A stretch of DNA of 47,234 nucleotides from Desemzia sp045528445 (GTDB taxonomy: Bacteria > Bacillota > Bacilli > Lactobacillales > Carnobacteriaceae), in the NCBI RefSeq assembly GCF_045528445.1, contig NZ_JBGQQU010000028.1, positions 1-47,234 of the forward strand, read 5' to 3'. The notes under the pieces are model-generated. The model did no database searches. It was not told the origin of the DNA and was given only the letters and a program-made list of their open reading frames with translations. The translations under genes and the position numbers were made by a program. Of this stretch, positions 41,711 to 47,234 are shown one piece after another. Numbering within the stretch: the first letter of the stretch is position 1; every line of letters begins with the position of its first letter.

Positions 41711-41880
41711 TAGAGGAGAGCAGAACGTCTGTAAAGAGAGTTGCGTGCCATAATGGACGCTCGATTTGGAAAAAGGGAACGTAAAAATGATTTGCGTTCC
41801 TTTTTGGGAAGAAAACGAGGAAAAAGGTGACGCAACAATAATTTACGTTCCCTTTTAAAGAAAATTCGTTCAAATTCGGC
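41711..41880. repeat. Hairpin repeats of about 52 bp between hslO and cysK
   Basis: Three related segments contain a GAACGT-type half followed by TTGCGT-type half, with anchors at about 41725, 41779 and 41830. The second folds AAAAAGGGAACGTAAA with TTTGCGTTCCTTTTT, and the third AAAAAGGTGACGC with TTTACGTTCCCTTTT. The spacing is looser than in the other arrays. From 41890 to 42007 I see only AT-rich sequence with the cysK leader (RBS AGGAGG, 41990-41996). Confidence 0.55.
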
Positions 41881-42007
41881 ACATAAAAGAAAAAAACTGA
41901 TTTTTCAATAAATGTAAATGATTGCATTTGCGAAGAAAGAACGATAGACTAGGGAGGAAGAACCCACTAAAAGTAAGAATAGTTGAAAAATAGGAGGCTT
42001 TAAGTAT

Positions 42008-42937
42008 ATGGGAAAAGTTGTACATTCAGTTTCAGATTTGATCGGTGTAACACCGCTCTTAAGATTGACAAAAGTCGTTCCGCCAGATGCTGCAGAAGTA
42101 TACGTTAAATTGGAATCCTTTAACCCAGGTGGAAGTGTTAAGGACCGTATTGCGTTAAACATGATTGAAGTAGCTGAACAAGAAGGTAAATTGAAAAAAG
42201 GCGATACTATTGTAGAACCGACAAGCGGAAATACAGGTGTTGGTTTAGCTATGATCGGTGCTGCTAAAGGGTACAAGGTGCTGATCGTTATGCCTGACAC
42301 GATGAGTGTGGAACGCCGCCAATTAGCGCAAGCTTATGGAGCTGAAATACTGCTGACTCCTGGTGCTGACGGCATCAAAGCTTCCATTGCTAAAGCAACC
42401 GAATTGGCTGAACAAGACGGTTTCTTTATGCCGATGCAATTTGAAAACTTAGCCAACCCGGCAGTTCATGCTGCAACGACTGGTCCAGAAATTTTGGCAG
42501 CTTTCGATGGAGAAGCGCCAGATGCATTTGTGGCTGGTGTTGGAACGGGAGGAACACTGACTGGAGCGGGTAAAGTATTAAAAAATGTGGATCCTGATAT
42601 TACGATCTATGCTGTCGAGCCTGCTGAATCTCCAGTGTTAAGCGGTGGCGATCCAGGATCTCACAAGATCCAAGGTATCGGAACAGGATTTGTGCCAACG
42701 GTATTGGATACTATTTTATACGATAAAGTGCTTCAAGTAACCAGTTCTGATGCGGCTGATATGGCAAGACGTTTAGCAAAAGAAGAAGGATTGTTAGTCG
42801 GGCCATCTTCTGGTGCTGCGATCAAAGCTGCTATCGATGTAGCTAAAACGATGAAAAGCAATGAACGTGTAGTAACAGTTGCTCCTGACAATGGAGAACG
42901 TTACTTGTCGACAGGTGTTTTTGATGTAGAACAATAA
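42008..42937 (+). CDS. cysK: Cysteine synthase A (O-acetylserine sulfhydrylase)
   Basis: This 309-aa PLP enzyme makes cysteine from O-acetylserine and sulfide. PLP lysine is K45 in NPGGSVKDRIALNMIE, with EPTSGNTGVGLAMIG (about 69-83) and the phosphate-binding GVGTGGTLTG near 180. AGGAGG lies 11 nt before the ATG. It is a single-gene unit with terminators on both sides. Confidence 0.96.
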   Translation: MGKVVHSVSDLIGVTPLLRLTKVVPPDAAEVYVKLESFNPGGSVKDRIALNMIEVAEQEGKLKKGDTIVEPTSGNTGVGLAMIGAAKGYKVLIVMPDTMSVERRQLAQAYGAEILLTPGADGIKASIAKATELAEQDGFFMPMQFENLANPAVHAATTGPEILAAFDGEAPDAFVAGVGTGGTLTGAGKVLKNVDPDITIYAVEPAESPVLSGGDPGSHKIQGIGTGFVPTVLDTILYDKVLQVTSSDAADMARRLAKEEGLLVGPSSGAAIKAAIDVAKTMKSNERVVTVAPDNGERYLSTGVFDVEQ

Positions 42938-42951
42938 GAATTTAATGAGCA

Positions 42952-42996
42952 GTAAGTCCCCAAGAAGAACGTTGAATTCATCTTGGGGGCTTTTTT
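42952..42996 (+). terminator. Rho-independent terminator after cysK
   Basis: AAGTCCCCAAGA pairs with TCTTGGGGGCTT (one wobble), then TTTT. Confidence 0.9.
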
Positions 42997-43009
42997 GATG
43001 GGGAAAGGC

Positions 43010-43084
43010 CTATAAAGGTTCTTCATCTTCTAATGTCGGTAAAGAAATTTCTTCCGGCTTATAGGGCTGCTTATGGAAAGTCAT
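43010..43084 (-). CDS. Possible 24-aa small protein
   Basis: A minus-strand frame of 24 codons (begins MTFHKQPYKPEEI, ends LEDEEPL) starts with ATG 43084, preceded by AAGGTG at 5-6 nt. It is acidic and proline-rich, with an in-frame stop upstream. It could be a small protein, the tail of a lost gene, or chance. Between it and lysS lies a GC-rich patch (43098-43188) bounded by GTCGAAA and TTTCGAC, otherwise unexplained. Confidence 0.35.
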   Translation of the reverse strand: MTFHKQPYKPEEISLPTLEDEEPL

Positions 43085-43213
43085 GGGAGCACCTTAAGTC
43101 GAAAACTGTGTCTCAAGGCGTGCGAGCGTTGCCGAAGCTGTTGGAGCGCTAGCGACTAAAAAGCAGCAATTGAATCCAGAATTTCGACACTTTTTCAACG
43201 ATTTTCACTGTCT

Positions 43214-43242
43214 TTTCAAACCGGTTTAAAATATGGTATGAT
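43214..43242 (+). promoter_or_regulatory. lysS promoter
   Basis: An extended -10 TGGTATGAT (43234-43242) with a modest -35 TTTTCA (43214-43219) at 17 bp. Confidence 0.7.
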
Positions 43243-43263
43243 AGAGTATATGAAAATCGTTTG

Positions 43264-43304
43264 AGGGCGTTAGTGGTTAATCAGCTAATTGCCTTGCTTT
43301 TTTT
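43264..43304 (+). promoter_or_regulatory. Attenuator-like hairpin in the lysS leader
   Basis: GGGCGTTAG pairs with CTAATTGCC (small bulges) about 20 nt into the predicted transcript and is followed by TTGCTTTTTTT. This is terminator-like and lies about 60 nt before lysS. No T-box core is present, so if it regulates, the signal is unknown. Confidence 0.4.
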
Positions 43305-43363
43305 GCGTGCTCTTGGCATTATAAAGGGTGAATTGAGAAGCTAAGAAGAATGGAGAGAAACTA

Positions 43364-44863
43364 ATGAGCAATGAAAATTCGCATGTAGAAGAATTGAATG
43401 ATCAATTGCAAGTACGCCGTGAAAAACTACAAACATTGCGTGATCGCGATATTGAACCGTTCGGTGGCAAATTTAACCGTACCCATTTGTCTAAAGAGCT
43501 ACATGAAACATATGATGCATTAACGAAAGAAGAAATTGAAGAAAAAAACATCGAGGTAACCGTTGCGGGTCGTATCATGACGAAACGTGGTAAAGGGAAA
43601 GTAGGATTTGCTCACTTACAAGACCGTAAAGGACAAATCCAACTTTACGTTCGTAAAGATGCTGTTGGAGAAGACGATTACGAAACATTTAAAAGTGCCG
43701 ACTTAGGAGATTTTATTGGAGTTACAGGAATTCTAATGAAAACAAATACGGGAGAAGTTACTGTAAGACCTACTTCACTTACTCAATTGTCTAAAGCTTT
43801 ACGTCCATTACCGGACAAATACCATGGTTTGACGAATGTAGAACAACGTTACCGTCAACGCTACTTAGACTTGATTAGTAATCCAGAAAGCTATGACCGT
43901 TTCGTTAAACGCAGCCAAATCATTGCTGAAGTGCGTAAATATTTAAACAACCAAGACTATATTGAAGTAGAAACACCAACTCTTCACAACATTGCTGGTG
44001 GGGCGGCAGCCCGTCCATTTACAACACATCACAATGCATTGGACATGGAATTGTATCTGCGTATCGCTCTAGAATTGCATTTGAAACGATTGGTTGTCGG
44101 GGGAATGGAACGCGTTTATGAAATTGGACGCGTATTCCGTAACGAAGGGGTCGACACGACCCACAACCCTGAATTCACGATGTTAGAAGTTTATACTGCT
44201 TATACTGACTACGAAGATGTGATGGACTTAACTGAAGGCTTGATTCGTACCGTTGCTCAAAATGTTTTGGGTACTGGGAAAATTTCTTATAATGGAATAG
44301 ACATTGATCTAGAAACCACTTGGAAGAGAATCCATATGGTTGATGCCATCAAAGAACAAACAGGCGTTGATTTCTGGCAAGAAATGACCGATGAAGAAGC
44401 GCGCGAAATTGCTAAACAACACAGTGTCCCTGTAGAAGCGCATAGCCAATTTGGCCATGTGGTGAATGAATTCTTTGAAATGTTTGTGGAAGAAACGTTG
44501 ATCCAACCAACATTTGTTTATGGACATCCAGTGGAAATTTCTCCATTAGCGAAGAAAAATCCTAAAGATCCACGTTTCACAGACCGTTTTGAAGTCTTTA
44601 TCGTGCAACACGAATACGGCAATGCGTTTAGTGAATTAAATGATCCAATCGACCAAAGAGAACGATTTGAACAACAAATGAAAGAACGTGAACAAGGAAA
44701 CGATGAAGCTCATCAAATCGATGAAGATTTCCTTGAATCATTAGAATACGGTATGCCGCCAACAGGTGGACTAGGAATCGGAATCGACCGTTTGGTGATG
44801 TTATTAACAGACGCACAATCTATTCGAGACGTACTACTATTTCCAACAATGAGAAACCTGTAG
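43364..44863 (+). CDS. lysS: Lysyl-tRNA synthetase, class II
   Basis: This 499-aa class IIb synthetase charges tRNA-Lys. It has an N-terminal OB-fold anticodon-binding domain (about 55-165, VTVAGRIMTKRGKGKVGFAHLQD) and a catalytic domain with motif 2 (RVFRNEGVDTTHNPEFTMLE, about 257-276) and motif 3 (PPTGGLGIGIDRLVMLL, about 465-481). ATGGAGAG precedes the ATG. The next units downstream are a transporter gene and an rRNA operon, a usual setting for lysS in this group. Confidence 0.97.
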   Translation: MSNENSHVEELNDQLQVRREKLQTLRDRDIEPFGGKFNRTHLSKELHETYDALTKEEIEEKNIEVTVAGRIMTKRGKGKVGFAHLQDRKGQIQLYVRKDAVGEDDYETFKSADLGDFIGVTGILMKTNTGEVTVRPTSLTQLSKALRPLPDKYHGLTNVEQRYRQRYLDLISNPESYDRFVKRSQIIAEVRKYLNNQDYIEVETPTLHNIAGGAAARPFTTHHNALDMELYLRIALELHLKRLVVGGMERVYEIGRVFRNEGVDTTHNPEFTMLEVYTAYTDYEDVMDLTEGLIRTVAQNVLGTGKISYNGIDIDLETTWKRIHMVDAIKEQTGVDFWQEMTDEEAREIAKQHSVPVEAHSQFGHVVNEFFEMFVEETLIQPTFVYGHPVEISPLAKKNPKDPRFTDRFEVFIVQHEYGNAFSELNDPIDQRERFEQQMKEREQGNDEAHQIDEDFLESLEYGMPPTGGLGIGIDRLVMLLTDAQSIRDVLLFPTMRNL

Positions 44864-44896
44864 AGAGCAAGCTGGATTGATCAGGTTTTCGGATAT

Positions 44897-44950
44897 AAGA
44901 TTCCTATCCAAGTTATGAAAGAAGATAACTATGGATAGGAATCTTTTTTT
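44897..44950 (+). terminator. Rho-independent terminator after lysS
   Basis: AAGATTCCTATCCA pairs with TGGATAGGAATCTT, with an inner AGTTAT/ATAACT stem, then TTTTT. Confidence 0.93.
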
Positions 44951-45081
44951 GTTGGGTACACATAGTCATTAACGACTTTGAGTTCTTTAGCAGTTCTATT
45001 GAACAACTTACCAAGCCCGTTCATTCTAGCTCCCATCTTGGCTGCTATGAATCTAGCTATCTCAGTAGTAACCTTATTGAT
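44929..45081 (-). pseudogene. Decayed gene fragment, minus strand
   Basis: A 50-codon open frame without a credible start reads protein-like (EIARFIAAKMGARMNGLGKL, then TAKELKVVNDYVYP). It runs into the lysS terminator and has a stop directly upstream. It resembles the 3' end of a lost gene. I do not recognise the family. Confidence 0.35.
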
Positions 45082-45189
45082 TCATTTGACTAGCAATAGA
45101 ACATAGAGACTAGGAGTTTTTCCTGGTCTTTTTTATTTTCTTTTTCTTTTCAAAGTGAATCGTTCACAGAAATGAGGAAAAACTAGTAT

Positions 45190-45395
45190 AATGTAACTAA
45201 AGTAGAGGAGCTCATGAATGAAAAAGGTAACCTTGGTATGTATGTACTTATCTTGCAATTATTCCATTAGTAAGAGATGCACAAGTTCATTAGGTTTTCA
45301 TCAACCATTTTAACTCGTGCGGATAGAGATATGAATGAAATGAAGGTTGCCCTAGCACATAAAGACTCCTCTGTTTACAAAAATAGAACTAACAA
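45190..45395 (+). pseudogene. Decayed small gene upstream of the AI-2E transporter gene
   Basis: After GTAGAGGAG and ATG 45214/45218, protein-like pieces lie in three frames: KKVTLV, then IPLVRDAQVH-stop-VFINHFN, then TRADRDMNEMKVALAHKDSSVYKN ending at TGA near 45416. Their order and spacing suggest one small gene broken by several frameshifts. A promoter-like TATAAT (45187-45192) precedes it. Confidence 0.4.
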
Positions 45396-45413
45396 CTGGG
45401 AGTGTTTCTACTT

Positions 45414-46598
45414 ATGAAAGATTCAAAATATATCTCGTTTCTTGGCGGGAAAAATTTATTATATACATTAGGCGTATTCATTATGGTAGGAATATTGATC
45501 TTCATTTATGATCAAATTGCCTTCATTTTTGAACCGCTGCTTGTTTTCTTTTCATCGATTATAGCGCCGGTTATTTTAGCTGTATTAACTTATTTCTTAT
45601 TTAACCCATTAATTGACTGGCTGGAAAAACATCGATTGAAACGTATCTGGGGAGTCATTCTCTTATTTGTTGTTTTAATAGGTGCTTTAGTTGGGTTAGT
45701 ATTCTTAGTCGTTCCATACATCAGTGAACAAGTTACTCAATTTGTAGAAGCTTTTCCCGGGTACGTAGACAGCATTGGTGCTGCCATCATGGGATGGACG
45801 GAGAATTCAGTCTTTGAAGAAACGACGAATAACGTAATTGAATGGTTCAATGGTTGGATAGGAGAATTGCCAAGCAATATTGTGAATTACTTGACAACAG
45901 CTATCACAGGGATTTCAAGTGTCGTTTCTACGGTATCCAGCTTTATCGTTATAATGGTAACTTTCCCTATTATTCTATTCTTTTTATTGAAGGATGATAA
46001 AAAGTTCGTTAATTATGTGATGAAGATCATTCCTCCAAAATTTAGAAAAGATACACACTCTTTAGCTGTAATCATTGCAGATCAAGTTGGCTCCTATGTT
46101 AAAGGCCAATTAACGATTTCGTTATTTTTAGGTATTATGATGTTTATCGGATTCTCCATTATCGGTTTGAATTATGCGGGAATTTTAGCTATTGTAGCCA
46201 GTGTTACTAGTATCATTCCCTATATTGGCGCCACACTGGCAATGATACCGGCAATTATTATCGCCTTGACTACATCGTGGTTTATGCTGGTCAAGTTGAT
46301 CATTGTTTGGTTGGTTGTCCAATTCTTAGACGGAAATCTTGTGGAACCAAATGTTATGGGAAAAAATTTAAAAATCCATCCATTAACAATCATCATCGTC
46401 CTGCTTGTGCTGGGTGAGCTCTTAGAATTAGTTGGATTGATACTTGGAGTACCAATTTATGCGATCAGTAAGGTAATCGTGACTTTTGCATTCCGCAAAT
46501 TCAAACACCGCTACAATCGCTTTTATGCAAGTGAAGCAGGCGAATATGAAAATGTCGAATTTACACCGGACACGTATCAAGTAGATGAGAAAAAATAA
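45414..46598 (+). CDS. AI-2E family transporter (DUF20)
   Basis: This 394-aa membrane protein of the AI-2 exporter-like superfamily has two N-terminal hydrophobic segments (about 17-37 and 43-63), one near 75-100, a soluble-looking region (about 105-155), and then paired segments with TFPIILFFLLKDD near 180 and the conserved block FLDGNLVEPNVMGKNLKIHPLTIIIVLL (about 305-332). Members include TqsA and Na+/H+ antiporter-like proteins, so the substrate is open. ATG 45414 has GGGAG 11 nt upstream. The C-terminal tail is acidic. Confidence 0.9.
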   Translation: MKDSKYISFLGGKNLLYTLGVFIMVGILIFIYDQIAFIFEPLLVFFSSIIAPVILAVLTYFLFNPLIDWLEKHRLKRIWGVILLFVVLIGALVGLVFLVVPYISEQVTQFVEAFPGYVDSIGAAIMGWTENSVFEETTNNVIEWFNGWIGELPSNIVNYLTTAITGISSVVSTVSSFIVIMVTFPIILFFLLKDDKKFVNYVMKIIPPKFRKDTHSLAVIIADQVGSYVKGQLTISLFLGIMMFIGFSIIGLNYAGILAIVASVTSIIPYIGATLAMIPAIIIALTTSWFMLVKLIIVWLVVQFLDGNLVEPNVMGKNLKIHPLTIIIVLLVLGELLELVGLILGVPIYAISKVIVTFAFRKFKHRYNRFYASEAGEYENVEFTPDTYQVDEKK

Positions 46599-46652
46599 AA
46601 ACGATCCTTAACTATAACTATTGAAACAAATATAGGGACAGATTAATTTGAC

Positions 46653-46686
46653 AAAGGGAGGCGACATTGGTCACCTCCCTTTTATT
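46653..46686 (+). terminator. Rho-independent terminator after the transporter
   Basis: AAAGGGAGG pairs with CCTCCCTTT, followed by TATT. The pairing extends partly into the loop. Confidence 0.8.
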
Positions 46687-46754
46687 ATGCTTGCTATTTT
46701 ATTGAATAATTACTATAGAAGAAAGAGAAAACATTAGTCAATAATAAAGGCGAT

Positions 46755-46786
46755 GAGTAAAAATCCATCTTAATGGATAGTTACTC
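46755..46786. other. Isolated hairpin in the gap before the rRNA operon
   Basis: GAGTAA-AA-ATCCAT pairs with ATGGAT-AG-TTACTC over a CTTA loop (12 bp with a 2x2 internal loop). No T-run follows. The rest of 46690-46940 is AT-rich with no gene visible. Confidence 0.45.
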
Positions 46787-46955
46787 TTAATAAATGCGAA
46801 GTTATATGAAAAAGAACGGTATTTTTAAAACAGGAATGATTTAATAAAATAATCATCATAATATTCGGGTTATTAAACAAAAAATGAGTAAAAGAATTAT
46901 CTGAAAAATAAATGTTCAGTAAAACAAAAAAAGTTCAAAAAAAGAAAGAAAATGT

Positions 46956-46984
46956 TTGACGAGCCCTTGTTATGGTGGTATATT
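46956..46984 (+). promoter_or_regulatory. rRNA operon promoter P1
   Basis: TTGACG (46956-46961), a 17-bp spacer and TATATT (46979-46984), with an A-rich tract upstream that can act as an UP element. Confidence 0.85.
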
Positions 46985-47051
46985 AATACATGTCGCTGAG
47001 GCATATGTAAAAGAAACAACAAGTTCTAGTAAATTAAATGTAAAAAAAGTG

Positions 47052-47080
47052 TTGACAAACATTTTCGACTTTGATATTAT
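47052..47080 (+). promoter_or_regulatory. rRNA operon promoter P2
   Basis: TTGACA (47052-47057), a 17-bp spacer and TATTAT (47075-47080), again after an A-run. Tandem promoters about 96 bp apart are typical of rrn operons in Firmicutes. Confidence 0.9.
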
Positions 47081-47234
47081 TTAGAAGTTGTCGCTCAAAG
47101 CGATGAGAACGAAATTAGACCTTTGAAAACTAAACAAAGTAAGACGAACCAAACGTGTAAGGAAGTTTTGGCAAGTGCCAAAACAAACAAATTAGTGAAT
47201 ATTTATTCGCTAGCAATCAATTAATGAGCTACAA
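47081..47234 (+). other. Leader of a ribosomal RNA operon (16S begins beyond the window)
   Basis: The leader contains the hairpin CGCTCAAAGCG and the segment CTTTGAAAACTAAACAAAG (47121-47139) that is characteristic of Lactobacillales rrn leaders and spacers, then TAGTGAATATTTATTCGCTA. The 16S start (AGAGTTTGATC) is not reached. Confidence 0.8.

Noticed and set aside
47081..47234. 16S rRNA gene
   Set aside because: Only promoters and leader are present; the conserved 16S 5' end is not reached.
1..47234. tRNA genes
   Set aside because: I saw no segment with the tRNA GTTCRANNC arm and matching acceptor stem; a tRNAscan run would be needed to exclude them formally.

Overview
The window reads as chromosome of a low-GC Gram-positive of the order Lactobacillales. 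The housekeeping block tilS-hpt-ftsH-hslO-cysK-lysS leads to the promoters and leader of a ribosomal RNA operon. A T-box rather than an S-box leader controls a methionine-type operon, CcpA (cre) and CtsR operators are visible, and the lactate oxidase closely resembles the Aerococcus viridans enzyme. A Carnobacterium-like or Aerococcus-like organism is my best guess; this is inferred from gene content, not from a 16S gene, which starts just beyond the window.

Layout. (1) 1-7.0 kb: an AT-rich carbohydrate cluster with an RpiR regulator, a GH1 phospho-beta-glycosidase, an MlrC-like M81 metallopeptidase, an M24-fold protein that has lost most metal ligands, and a PTS EIIBC with its own promoter overlapped by a cre site. 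(2) 7.0-9.4 kb: an acyltransferase and a small membrane protein. (3) 9.5-13.1 kb: promoter, T-box leader, HcxA-like hydroxycarboxylate dehydrogenase, MtnE-like aminotransferase and MetQ-like lipoprotein. (4) 13.9-18.9 kb: a defence locus with RloA/RloB (AbiL-like) divergent from a TOTE-type primase-helicase. (5) 18.9-20.2 kb: a frameshifted RelB/DinJ antitoxin, an unknown membrane-anchored protein and an internally deleted IS5-type remnant. (6) 20.3-24.2 kb: a second GH1, a cellobiose-type EIIC and a GntR regulator. (7) 24.2-27.6 kb: LysR, CidA, CidB and lactate oxidase. (8) 28.4-36.2 kb: NERD protein, tautomerase, amino-acid permease, orphan OppA, SDR, DUF805 protein, frameshifted sugar O-acetyltransferase and an unknown protein. 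(9) 36.3-46.6 kb: the housekeeping block and an AI-2E-type transporter. (10) 46.9 kb to the end: rrn promoters.

The most unusual content is non-coding. Several intergenic regions, each directly behind a Rho-independent terminator, hold phased arrays of degenerate hairpin units. In the two large arrays (about 13.15-13.64 kb and 27.65-28.42 kb) a TAG/TAT anchor recurs at exactly 52-bp steps over many units. The stem sequences differ between units, yet several units still self-pair. Each module opens with a CGAAAAG segment followed by a TAGCTnrTArTT block. A shorter 40-41-bp family with CATCAA/TTGATG stems occupies 23.27-23.41 kb and 34.04-34.20 kb, and a third, looser set lies between hslO and cysK. 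I do not recognise this family; it is the best candidate here for something undescribed.

The genes fit a fermentative, plant- or food-associated lifestyle: two phospho-beta-glycoside uptake systems under catabolite control, lactate-to-pyruvate oxidation beside a CidAB/LrgAB-type membrane pair, scavenging of methionine or its oxo/hydroxy analogues, and a small phage-defence island.
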